DNA of 64,000 nucleotides from Anaspis maculata (taxonomy: Eukaryota; Arthropoda; Insecta; Coleoptera; Scraptiidae): the NCBI GenBank assembly GCA_949128115.1, contig OX421964.1:868001-932000 (forward strand), written 5' to 3'. The position numbers and the translations under genes were made by a program. This document shows positions 32,571 through 45,200 of this stretch, one piece after another; within the stretch, counting starts at the first letter, position 1; each line of letters opens with the position of its first letter. The notes under the pieces are model-generated. The model saw nothing but the letters and a program-made list of their open reading frames with translations. It was not told the DNA's origin and ran no database searches.

Positions 32571-34228
32571 TTGAAGTTTGAAGTCACGTGGGTTGGAGCC
32601 TGAAGTCACGTGGGTTGAAACCTGAACTTTTTGGATAACAATTGTCTTTTTTTCTTATGATATTTGTGTTCGTTCGACGGATGTTGCGTTTGGAACAAGT
32701 AGCTGCCAACTCAAAAAGTGGTGACCGATCGTTTTTGAAGTCACGTGGGTTGGAGTTTGAAGTCACGTGGGTTGGAGCCCGGAGTCACGTGGGTTAGGAC
32801 CTGAACTTTTTGGATAACAATTGTGTCTATTTTTTGATATTTTTGTTCGTCCGTCGGATGTTGCGTTTGGAACGAGTAGCTGCCAACTTAAAAAGTGGTA
32901 ACCGATCGTTTTTAAAGTCACGTGGGTTGAAGTTTAACGTCACGTGGGTTGGAGCTCAAAGTCACGTGGGAAAGGACCTGAACTTTCTGGATACTAATTG
33001 TGTCTTTTTCTTCGATATTTGTGTTCGTTTGACGGATGTTGCGTTTGGAACAAGTAGCTGCCAATTCCAAAAGTGGTGACGGATCGTTTTAAAAGTCACG
33101 TGAGTTGAAGCCTGGAGGCACGTGGGTTGAAGCCTGAAGTCACGTGGGTTGGAGCCTGAAGTCACGTGGGTTGGGACCTGAAATTTTTGGATAACAATTG
33201 TGTCTTTTTTTAGATATTTGTGTTCGTTTGGCGGATGTTGCGTTTGGAACAAGTAACTGCCAACTGAAAAAGTGGTGACCGATCGTTTTAAAAGTCACGT
33301 GGGTTGAAGTTTGAAGTCACGTGGGTTGGAGCCTGGAGTCACGTGGGTTCAAACTTGAACTTTTTGGATAATAATTGAGTCTTTTCTTTTGATATTTGTG
33401 TTAGTTAACGGATGTTGCGTTTGGATCAAGTAGCTGCCAACTCAAAAAGTGGTGACCGATCGTTTTTAAAGTCACGTGGGTTGGAGTTTGAAGTCACGTG
33501 GGTTGGAGCTTGAAGTCACGTGGGTTAAGACTTGAACTTTTTGGATAACAATTGTGTCTTTTTTTTTGATATTTGTGTTCGTTCGTCAGATGTTGCGTTT
33601 GGAACAAGTAGCTGCCAACTCAAAAAGTGGTGACCGATCGTTTTTGAAGTCACGTGGGTTGGAGTTTGAAGTCACGTGGGTTGGAGCTTGAAGTCAAGTG
33701 GGTTAAGACCTGAACTTTTTGGATAACAATTGTGTCTATTTTTTGATATTTTTGTTCGTCGGATGTTGCGTTTGGAACGAGTAGCAGCCAACTTAAAAAG
33801 TGGTGACCGATCGTTTTTGAAGTCACGTGGGTTGAAATTTGAAGTCACGTGGGTTGGAGTTTGAAGTCACGTGGGTTGAAACCTGAACTTTTTGGATAAC
33901 AATTGTCTTTTTTTTCGATATTTGTGTTCGTTTGACGGATGTTGCGTTTGGAACAAGTAGCTGCCAACTCAAAAAGTGGTGACCGATCGTTTTGAAAGTC
34001 ACGTGGGTTGGAGTTTGAAGTCACGTGGGATGGAGCTCGAAGTCACGTGGGTTAGGACCTGAACTTTTTGGATAACAATTGTGTCTTTTTTTTTCGATAT
34101 TTGTGTTCGTTTGACGGATGTTGCGTTTGGAACAAGTAGCTGCCAACTCCAAAAGTGGTGACGAATCGTTTCAAAAGTCACGTGAGTTGAAGCCTGGAGG
34201 CACGTGGGTTGAAGCCTGAAGTCGAGTG

Positions 34229-34737
34229 GGTTGGAGCCTGAAGTCACGTGGAATAGGACCTGAAATTTTGGATAACAATTGTGTCTTTTTTTTTATATTT
34301 GTGTTCGTTTGACGGATGTTGCGTTTGGAACAAGTAGCTGCTAACTCAAAAAGTGGTGACCGATCGTTTTTAAGTCACGTGGGTTGAAGTTTGAAGTCAC
34401 GTGGGTTGGAGCCTGAAGTCACGTGGGTTCAAACCTGAACTTTTTGGATAACTATTGTGTCTATTTTTTGATATTTTTGTTCGTTTGTCGGATGTTGCGT
34501 TTGAAACGAGTAGCTGCCAACTTAAAAAGTGGTGACCGATCGTTTTTGAAGTCACGTGGGATGAAGTTTGAAGTCACGTGGGTTGGAGCCTGAAGTCACG
34601 TGGGTTCAAACCTGAACTTTTTAGATAACAATTGTGTCTATTTTTTGATATTTTTGTTCGTTCGTCGGATGTTGCGTTTGGAACGAGTAGCTGCCAACTC
34701 CAAAAGTGGTGACCGATCGTTTTAAAAGTCGCGTGGG
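34229..34737 (+). repeat. Mosaic segment shared with 32.06 kb, copy 2
   Basis: Second copy of 32,061-32,570. Its downstream neighbour differs: CACGTGGGCTGGAGCCC here and CACGTGGGTTGGAGCC there. Confidence 0.78.
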
Positions 34738-35741
34738 TTGAAGTTTGAAGTCACGTGGGCTGGAGCCCGAAGTCACGTGTGTTAAAACCTTAACTTTTTG
34801 GATAACAATAGCGTCTTTTTTTTTATATTTGTGTTCGTTCGTCAGATGTTGCGTTTGGAACAAGTAGCTGCCAACTCAAAAAGTGGTGACCGATCGTTTT
34901 TGAAGTCACGTGGGTTGGAGTTTGAAGTCACGTGGGTTGGAGCCCGGAGTCACGTGGGTTAGGACCTGAACTTTTTGGATAACAATTGTGTCAATTTTTT
35001 GATATTTTTGTTAGTCCGTCGGATGTTGCGTTTGGAACGAGTAGCTGCCAACTTAAAAAGTGGTAACCGATCGTTTTTAAAGTCACGTGGGTTGAAGTTT
35101 GAAGTCACGTGGGTTAGAGCCTGAAGTCACGTGGGTTATAACCTGAACATTTTGGATAACAATTGTGTCTTTTATTTTCGATATCTGTGTTCGTTTGACG
35201 GATGTTGCGTTTGGAACAAGTAGCTGCCAACTCCAAAAGTGGTGACAAATCGTTTTCAAAGTCACGTGGGTTGGAGTTTGAAGTCACGTGGGTTGGAGCT
35301 CGAAGTCACGTGGGTTAGGACCTGAACTTTTTGGATAACAATTGTGTCTTTTATTTTCGATATCTGTGTTCGTTTGACGGATGTTGCGTTTGGAACAAGT
35401 AGCTGCCAACTCCAAAAGTGGTGACGGATCGTTTTCAAAGTCACGTGGGTTGAAGCCTGGAGGCACGTGGGTTGAAGCCTGAAGTCACGTGGGTTGGAGC
35501 CTGGAGTCACGTGGGTTAGGACCTGAAATTTTTGGATGACAATTGTGTCTTTTTTTTCGATATTTGTGTTCGTTTGACGGATGTTGCGTTTGGAACAAGT
35601 AGCTGCCAACTCCAAAAGTGGTGACGGATCGTTTTAAAAGTCACGTGGGTTGGAGCCTGGAGGCACGTGGGTTCAAACCTGATTTTTTTTGGATAACAAT
35701 TGTGTCTATTTTTTGATATTTTTGTTCGTTCGTCGGATGTT

Positions 35742-36312
35742 GCGTTTGGAACAAGTAGCTGCCAACTTAAAAAGTGGTGACCGATCGTTTTTGAAGTCAC
35801 GTGGGTTGAAGTTTGAAGTCACGTGGGTTGGAGCCTGAAGACACGTGGGTTCAAACCTGAACTTTTAGGATAACAATTGTGTCTATTTTTTGATATTTTT
35901 GTTCGTTCGTCGGATGTTGCGTTTGGAACGAGTAACTGCCAACTCCAAAAGTGGTGACCGATCGTTTTAAAAGTCACGTGGGTTGAAATTTGAAGTCACG
36001 TGGGCTGGAGCCTGAAGTCACGTGGGTTAAAACCCTCACTTTTTGGATAACAATTGTGTCTTTTTTTTATATTTGTGTTCGTTCGTCAGATGTTGCGTTT
36101 GGAACAAGTAGCTGCCAACTCAAAAAGCGGTGACCGATCGTTTTTAAAGTCACGTGGGTTGGAGTTTGAAGTCACGTGGGTTGGAGCCCGGAGTCACGTG
36201 GGTTAGGACCTGAACTTTTTGGATAACAATCGTGTCTTTTTTTTCGATATTTGTGTTCGTTTGACGGATGTTGCCTTTGGAACAAGTAGCTGCCAACTCC
36301 AAAAGTGGTGAC
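35742..36312 (+). repeat. Mosaic segment shared with 31.47 kb, copy 2
   Basis: Second copy of 31,468-32,038, lying just upstream of the large modules of the right third of the window. Confidence 0.8.
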
Positions 36313-37127
36313 GGATCGTTTTAAAAGTCACGTGGGTTGAAGCCTGGAGTCACGTGGGTTGAAGCCTGAAGTCACGTGAGTTAGAGCCTGAAGTCACGTG
36401 GGTCAGGACCTAAACTTTTTGGATAACAATTGTGTCTTTCTTTTTGATATTTGCTTTCGTTTGAGGGATGTTGCGTTTGAAACAAGTAGCTGCCAACTTC
36501 AAAAGTGGTGACGGATCGTTTTACAAGTCACGTGGGTTGAAGCCTGGAGGCACGTGGGTTGAAGCCTGAAGTCACGTGGGTTGGAGCCTGAAGTCACGTG
36601 GGTTAGGACCTGAATTTTTGGATAACAATTGTGTCTTTTTTTTCATATTTGTGTTCGTTTGACGGATGTTGCGTTTGGAACAAGTAGCTGCCAACTCAAA
36701 AAGTGGTGACCGATCGTTTTTAAAGTCACGTGGGTTGAAGTTTGAAGTCACGTGGGTTGGAGCCTGAAGTCACGTGGAATAGGACCTGAAATGTTTGGAT
36801 AACAATTGTGTCTTTTTTTTTATATTTGTGTTCGTTTGACGGATGTTGCGTTTGGAACAAGTAGCTGCTAACTCAAAAAGTGGTGACCGATCGTTTTTAA
36901 AGTCACGTGGGTTGAAGTTTGAAGTCACGTGGGTTGGAGCCTGAAGTCACGTGGGTTCAAACCTGAACTTTTTGGATAACTATTGTGTCTATTTTTTGAT
37001 ATTTTTGTTCGTTCGTCGGATGTTGCGTTTGAAACGAGTAGCTGCCAACCCTAAAAGTGGTGACCGATCGTTTTTGAAGTCACGTGGGTTGAAGTTTGAA
37101 GTCACGTGGGTTGGAGCCTGAAGTCAC

Positions 37128-40100
37128 GTGGGTTCAAACCTGAACTTTTTAGATAACAATTGTGTCTATTTTTTGATATTTTTGTTCGTTCGTCGGATGT
37201 TGCGTTTGGAACGAGTAGCTGCCAACTCCAAAAGTGGTGACCGATCGTTTTTGAAGTCACGTGAGTTGGAGTTTGAAGTCACGTGGGTTGGAGCCCGGAG
37301 TCACGTGTGTTAGGACCTGAACTTTTTGGATAACAATTGTGTCTATTTTTTGATATTTTTGTTCGTCCGTCGGATGTTGCGTTTGGAACGAGTAGCTGCC
37401 AACTTAAAAAGTGGTGACCGATCGTTTTTAAAGTCACGTGGGTTGAAGTTTGAAGTCACGTGGGTTGGAGCCCGAAGTCACGTGGGTTGGAACCTGAACT
37501 TTTTGGATAACAATTGTCTTTTTTTTTCGATATTTGTGTTCGTTTGACGGATGTTGCGTTTGGAACAAGTAGCTGCCAACTCAAAAAGTGGTGACCGATC
37601 GTTTTTGAGGTCACGTGGGTTGGAGTTTGAAGTCACGTGGGTTGGAGCTCGAAGTCACGTGGGTTGGGACCTGAACTTTTTGGATAACAATTGTGTCTTT
37701 TTTTTTCGATATCTGTGTTCGTTTGACGGATGTTGCGTTTGGAAAAAGTAGCTGCCAACTCCAAAAGTGGTGACGGATCGTTTTAAAAGTCACGTGGGTT
37801 GAAGCCTGGAGGCACGTGGGTTGAAGCCTGAAGTCACGTGGGTTGGAGCCTGAAGTCACGTGGGTTAGGACCTGAAATTTTTGGATAACAATTGTGTCTT
37901 TTTTTTCGATATTCGTGTTCGTTTGACGGATGTTGCGTTTGGAACAAGTAGCTGCCAACTCCAAAAGTGGTAACGGATCGTTTTAAAAGTCACGTGGGTT
38001 GGAGCCTGGAGGCACGTGAGTTGAAGCCTGGAGTCACGTGGGTTGGAGCCTGAAGTCACGTGGGTTCAAACCTGATTTTTTTGGATAACAATTGTGTCTA
38101 TTTTTTGATATTTTTGTTCGTTCGTCGGATGTTGCGTTTGGAACAAGTAGCTGCCAACTTGAAAAGTGGTGACCGATCATTTTTAAAGTCACGTGGGTTG
38201 AAGTTTGAAGTCACGTGGGTTGGAGCCTGAAGTCACGTGGGTTCAAACCTGAACTTTTTGGATAACAATTGTGTCTATTTCTTGATATTTTTGTTCGTTC
38301 GTCGGATGTTGCGTTTGGAACGAGTAACTGCCAACTCCAAAAGTGGTGACCGATCGTATTAAAAGTCACGTGGGTTGAAGTTTGAAGTCACGTGGGCTGG
38401 AGCCTGAAGTCACGTGGGTTAAGATCCTCCCTTTTTGGATAACAATTGTGTCTTTTTTTTTATATTTGTGTTCGTTCGTCAGATGTTGCGTTTGGAACAA
38501 GTAGCTGCCAACTCAAAAAGTGGTGACCGATCGTTTTTAATGTCACGTGGGTTGGAGTATGAAGTCACGTGGGTTGGAGCCCGGAGTCACGTGGGTCAGG
38601 ACTTGAACTTTTTGGATAACAATCGTGTCATTTTTTTCGATATTTGTGTTCGTTTGACGGATGTTGCGTTTGGAACAAGTAGCTGCCAACTCCAAAAGTG
38701 GTGACGGATCGTTTTAAAAGTCACGTGGGTTGAAGCCTGGAGTCACGTGGGTTGAAGCCTGAAGTAACGTGAGTTAGAGCCTGAAGTCACGTGGGTTAGG
38801 ACCTAAAGTTTTTTGATAACAATTGTGTCTTTCTTTTTGATATTTGTTTTCGTTTGACGGATGTTGCGTTTGGAACAAGTAGCTGCCAACTTCAAAAGTG
38901 GTGACGGATCGTTTTATAAGTCACGTGGGTTGAAGCCTGGAGGCACGTGGGTTGAAGCCTGAAGTCACGTGGGTTGGAGCCTGAAGTCACGTGGGTTAGG
39001 ACCTGAATTTTTGGATAACAATTGTGTCTTTTTTTTTCATATTTGTGTTCGTTTGACGGATGTTGCGTTTGGAACAAGTAGCTGCCAACTCAAAAAGTGG
39101 TGACCGATCGTTTTGAAAGTCACGTGGGTTGAAGTTTGAAGTCACGTGGGTTGGAGCCTGAAGTCACGTGGGTTCAAAACTAAACTTTTTGGACAATAAT
39201 TGTGTCTTTTCTTATGATATTTGTGTTAGTTAACGGATGTTGCGTTTGGAACAAGTAGCTGCCAACTCAAAAAGTGGTGACCGATCGTTTTTTAAGTCAC
39301 GTGGGTTGGAGTTTGAAGTCACGTGGGTTGGAGCTCGAAGTCACGTGGGTTAAGACCTGAACTTTTTGGATAACAATTGAGTCTTTTTTTTTGATATTTG
39401 TGTTCGTTCGTCAGATGTTGCGTTTGGAACAAGTAGCTGCCAACTCAAAAAGTGGTGACCGATCGTTTTTAATGTCACGTGGGTTGGAGTATGAAGTCAC
39501 GTGGGTTGGAGCCCGGAGTCACGTGGGTTAGGACCTGAACTTTTTGGCTAACAATTGTGTCTATTTTTCGATATTTTTTGTTCGTTCGTCGGATGTTGCG
39601 TTTGGAACGAGTAGCTGCCGACTTAAAAAGTGGTGACCGATCGTTTTCAAGGTCACGTGGGTTGAAGTTTGAACTCACGTGGGTTGGAGCCTGAAATCAC
39701 GTGGGTTAAAACCTGAACTTTTTGGATAACGATTGTCTTTTTTTCTTCGATATTTGTGTTCGTTTGACGGATGTTGCGTTTGGAACAAGTAGCTGCCAAC
39801 TTAAAAAGTGGTGACCGATCGTTCTTAAAGTCACGTTGGTTGGAGTTTGAAGTCACGTGGGTTGGAGCTCGAAGTCACGTGGGTTAGGACCTGAACTTTT
39901 TGGAAAACAATTGTGTCTTTTTTTTCGATATTTGTGTTCGTTTGACGGATGTTGCGTTTGGAACAAGTAGCTGCCAACTCCAAAAGTGGTGACGGATCGT
40001 TTTAAAAGTCACGTGGGTTGAAGCCTGGAGGCACGTGGGTTGAAGCCTGAAGTCACGTGGGTTGGAGCCTGAAGTCACGTGGGTTAGGACCTGAAATTTT

Positions 40101-42250
40101 TGGATAACAATTGTGTCTTTTTTTTTATATTTGTGTTTGTTTGACGGATGTTGCGTTTGGAACAAGTAGCTGCCAACTCAAAAAGTGGTGAGCGATCGTT
40201 TTAAAAGTCACGTGGGTTGAAGTTTTAAGTCACGTGGGTTGGAGCCTGAAGTCACGTGGGTTCAAACCTTTACTTTTTGGATAACAAATGTGTCTTTTTT
40301 TTTCATATTTGTGTTCGTTTGACGGATGTTGCGTTTGGAACAAGTAGCTGCCAACTCAAAAAGTGATGACCGATCGTTTTAAAAGTCACGTGGGTTGAAG
40401 TTTGAAGTCACGTGGGTTGGAGCCTGAAGTCACGTGGGTTTAAACCTTAACTTTTTGGATAACAAATGTGTCTTTTTTTTTTATATTTGTGTTCGTTCGT
40501 CAGATGTAGCGTTTGGAACAAGAAGCTGCACACTCAAAAAGTGGTGACTGATCGTTTTTGAAGTCACGTGGGTTGGAGTTTGAAGTCACGTGGGTTGGAG
40601 TCCAAAGTCACGTGGGTTAGGACCTAAACTTTTTGGGTAACAATTGTGTCTTTTTTTTCGATATTTGTGTTCTTTTGACGGATGTTGCGTTTGGAACAAG
40701 TAGCTGCCAACTCCAAAAGTGGTGACGGATCGTTTTAAAAGTCACGTGGGTTGAAGCCTGGAGTCACGTGGGTTGAAGTTTGAAGTCACGTGGGTTGGAG
40801 CCTGAAGTCACGTGGGTTCAAACCTGATTTTTTTGGATAACAATTGTGTCTATTTTTTGATATTTCTGTTCGTTCGTCGGATGTTGCGTTTGGAACGAGT
40901 AGCTGCCAACTTAAAAAGTGATGACCGATCGTTTTTAAAGTCACGTGGGTTGAAGTTTGAAGTCACGTGGGTTGGAGCCTAAAGTCACGTGGGTTCAAAC
41001 CTGAACTTTTTGGATAACAATTGTGTTTATTTTTTGATATTTTTGTTCGTTCGTCGGATGTTGCGTTAGGAACGAGTTACTGCCAACTCCAAAAGTGGTG
41101 ACGGATCGTTTTAAAAGTCACGTGGGTTGAAATTTGAAGTCACGTGGGCTGGAGCCTGGAGTCACGTGGGTTAAAACCCTCACTTTTTGGAAAACAATTG
41201 TGTCTTTTTTTTATATTTGTGTTCGTTCGTCAGATGTTGCGTTTGGAACAAGTAGCTGCCAACTCAAAAAGTGGTGACCGATCGTTTTTAAAGTCACGTG
41301 GGTTGAAGTTTGAAGTCACGTGGGTTGGAGCCCGGAGTCACGTGGGTTAGGACCTGAACTTTTTGGATAACAATCGTGTCTTTTTTTTCGATATTTGTGT
41401 TCGTTTGACGGATGTTGCGTTTGGAACAAGTAGCTGCCAACTCCAAAAGTGGTGACGGATCGTTTTAAAAGTCACGTGGGTTGAAGCCTGAAGTCACGTG
41501 AGTTAGAGCCTGAAGTCACGTGGGTTAGGACCTAAACTTTTTGGATAACAATTGTGTCTTTCTTTTTGATATTTGCTTTCGTTTGAGGGATGTTGCGTTT
41601 GAAACAAGTAGCTGCCAACTTCAAAAGTGGTGACGGATCGTTTTACAAGTCACGTGGGTTGAAGCCTGGAGGCACGTGGGTTGAAGCCTGAAGTCACGTG
41701 GGTTGGAGCCTGAAGTCACGTGGGTTAGGACCTGAATTTTTGGATAACAATTGTGTCTTTTTTTTCATATTTGTGTTCGTTTGACGGATGTTGCGTTTGG
41801 AACAAGTTGCTGCCAACTCAAAAAGTGGTGACCGATCGTTTTTAAAGTCACGTGGGTTGAAGTTTGAAGTCACGTGGGTTGGAGCCTGAAGTCACGTGGA
41901 ATAGGACCTGAAATGTTTGGATAACAATTGTGTCTTTTTTTTTTATATTTGTGTTCGTTTGACGGATGTTGCGTTTGGAACAAGTAGCTGCTAACTCAAA
42001 AAGTGGTGACCGATCGTTTTTAAAGTCACGTGGGTTGAAGTTTGAAGTCACGTGGGTTGGAGCCTAAAGTCACGTGGGTTCAAACCTGAACTTTTTGGAT
42101 AACTATTGTGTCTATTTTTTGATATTTTTGTTCGTTCGTCGGATGTTGCGTTTGAAACGAGTAGCTGCCAACCCTAAAAGTGGTGACCGATCGTTTTTGA
42201 AGTCACGTGGGTTGAAGTTTGAAGTCACGTGGGTTGGAGCCTGAAGTCAC
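37128..42250 (+). repeat. Large module E, copy 1 (5,123-bp step)
   Basis: Defined by a marker monomer with ACTTTTTAGATAAC, present at 37,128, 42,251, 48,129 and 56,315. Copies 1 and 2 keep a constant offset of 5,123-5,124 through about 40 kb. Shared rare variants include GGAAAAAGTAGC, GATATTCGTGTTCG, GATCATTTTTAAAG, GATCGTATTAAAAG and AGTAACGTGAGTTAGAG. Similarity to copy 2 also extends upstream to about 36,370. Confidence 0.87.
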
Positions 42251-45200
42251 GTGGGTTCAAACCTGAACTTTTTAGATAACAATTGTGTCTATTTTTTGAT
42301 ATTTTTGTTCGTTCGTCGGATGTTGCGTTTGGAACGAGTAGCTGCCAACTCCAAAAGTGGTGACCGATCGTTTTTGAAGTCACGTGAGTTGGAGTTTGAA
42401 GTCACGTGGGTTGGAGCCCGGAGTCACGTGTGTTAGGACCTGAACTTTTTGGATAACAATTGTGTCTATTTTTTGATATTTTTGTTCGTCCGTCGGATGT
42501 TGCGTTTGGAACGAGTAGCTGCCAACTTAAAAAGTGGTGACCGATCGTTTTTAAAGTCACGTGGGTTGAAGTTTGAAGTCACGTGGGTTGGAGCCCGAAG
42601 TCACGTGGGTTGGAACCTGAACTTTTTGGATAACAATTGTCTTTTTTTTTCGATATTTGTGTTCGTTTGACGGATGTTGCGTTTGGAACAAGTAGCTGCC
42701 AACTCAAAAAGTGGTGACCGATCGTTTTTGAGGTCACGTGGGTTGGAGTTTGAAGTCACGTGGGTTGGAGCTCGAAGTCACGTGGGTTGGGACCTGAACT
42801 TTTTGGATAACAATTGTGTCTTTTTTTTTCGATATCTGTGTTCGTTTGACGGATGTTGCGTTTGGAAAAAGTAGCTGCCAACTCCAAAAGTGGTGACGGA
42901 TCGTTTTAAAAGTCACGTGGGTTGAAGCCTGGAGGCACGTGGGTTGAAGCCTGAAGTCACGTGGGTTGGAGCCTGAAGTCACGTGGGTTAGGACCTGAAA
43001 TTTTTGGATAACAATTGTGTCTTTTTTTTCGATATTCGTGTTCGTTTGACGGATGTTGCGTTTGGAACAAGTAGCTGCCAACTCCAAAAGTGGTGACGGA
43101 TCGTTTTAAAAGTCACGTGGGTTGGAGCCTGGAGGCACGTGGGTTGAAGCCTGGAGTCACGTGGGTTGGAGCCTGAAGTCACGTGGGTTCAAACCTGATT
43201 TTTTTGGATAACAATTGTGTCTATTTTTTGATATTTTTGTTCGTTCGTCGGATGTTGCGTTTGGAACAAGTAGCTGCCAACTTGAAAAGTGGTGACCGAT
43301 CATTTTTAAAGTCACGTGGGTTGAAGTTTGAAGTCACGTGGGTTGGAGCCTGAAGTCACGTGGGTTCAAACCTGAACTTTTTGGATAACAATTGTGTCTA
43401 TTTCTTGATATTTTTGTTCGTTCGTCGGATGTTGCGTTTGGAACGAGTAACTGCCAACTCCAAAAGTGGTGACCGATCGTATTAAAAGTCACGTGGGTTG
43501 AAGTTTGAAGTCACGTGGGCTTGAGCCTGAAGTCACGTGGGTTAAGATCCTCCCTTTTTGGATAACAATTGTGTCTTTTTTTTTATATTTGTGTTCGTTC
43601 GTCAGATGTTGCGTTTGGAACAAGTAGCTGCCAACTCAAAAAGTGGTGACCGATCGTTTTTAATGTCACGTGGGTTGGAGTATGAAGTCACGTGGGTTGG
43701 AGCCCGGAGTCACGTGGGTCAGGACTTGAACTTTTTGGATAACAATCGTGTCATTTTTTTCGATATTTGTGTTCGTTTGACGGATGTTGCGTTTGGAACA
43801 AGTAGCTGCCAACTCCAAAAGTGGTGACGGATCGTTTTAAAAGTCACGTGGGTTGAAGCCTGGAGTCACGTGGGTTGAAGCCTGAAGTAACGTGAGTTAG
43901 AGCCTGAAGTCACGTGGGTTAGGACCTGAAGTTTTTTGATAACAATTGTGTCTTTCTTTTTGATATTTGTTTTCGTTTGACGGATGTTGCGTTTGGAACA
44001 AGTAGCTGCCAACTTCAAAAGTGGTGACGGATCGTTTTATAAGTCACGTGGGTTGAAGCCTGGAGGCACGTGGGTTGAAGCCTGAAGTCACGTGGGTTGG
44101 AGCCTGAAGTCACGTGGGTTAGGACCTGAATTTTTGGATAACAATTGTGTCTTTTTTTTTTCATATTTGTGTTCGTTTGACGGATGTTGCGTTTGGAACA
44201 AGTAGCTGCCAACTCAAAAAGTGGTGACCGATCGTTTTGAAAGTCACGTGGGTTGAAGTTTGAAGTCACGTGGGTTGGAGCCTGAAGTCACGTGGGTTCA
44301 AAACTAAACTTTTTGGACAATAATTGTGTCTTTTCTTATGATATTTGTGTTAGTTAACGGATGTTGCGTTTGGAACAAGTAGCTGCCAACTCAAAAAGTG
44401 GTGACCGATCGTTTTTTAAGTCACGTGGGTTGGAGTTTGAAGTCACGTGGGTTGGAGCTCGAAGTCACGTGGGTTAAGACCTGAACTTTTTGGATAACAA
44501 TTGAGTCTTTTTTTTTGATATTTGTGTTCGTTCGTCAGATGTTGCGTTTGGAACAAGTAGCTGCCAACTCAAAAAGTGGTGACCGATCGTTTTTAATGTC
44601 ACGTGGGTTGGAGTATGAAGTCACGTGGGTTGGAGCCCGGAGTCACGTGGGTTAGGACCTGAACTTTTTGGCTAACAATTGTGTCTATTTTTCGATATTT
44701 TTTGTTCGTTCGTCGGATGTTGCGTTTGGAACGAGTAGCTGCCAACTTAAAAAGTGGTGACCGATCGTTTTCAAGGTCACGTGGGTTGAAGTTTGAACTC
44801 ACGTGGGTTGGAGCCTGAAATCACGTGGGTTAAAACCTGAACTTTTTGGATAACGATTGTCTTTTTTTCTTCGATATTTGTGTTCGTTTGACGGATGTTG
44901 CGTTTGGAACAAGTAGCTGCCAACTTAAAAAGTGGTGACCGATCGTTCTTAAAGTCACGTTGGTTGGAGTTTGAAGTCACGTGGGTTGGAGCTCGAAGTC
45001 ACGTGGGTTAGGACCTGAACTTTTTGGAAAACAATTGTGTCTTTTTTTTCGATATTTGTGTTCGTTTGACGGATGTTGCGTTTGGAACAAGTAGCTGCCA
45101 ACTCCAAAAGTGGTGACGGATCGTTTTAAAAGTCACGTGGGTTGAAGCCTGGAGGCACGTGGGTTGAAGCCTGAAGTCACGTGGGTTGGAGCCTGAAGTC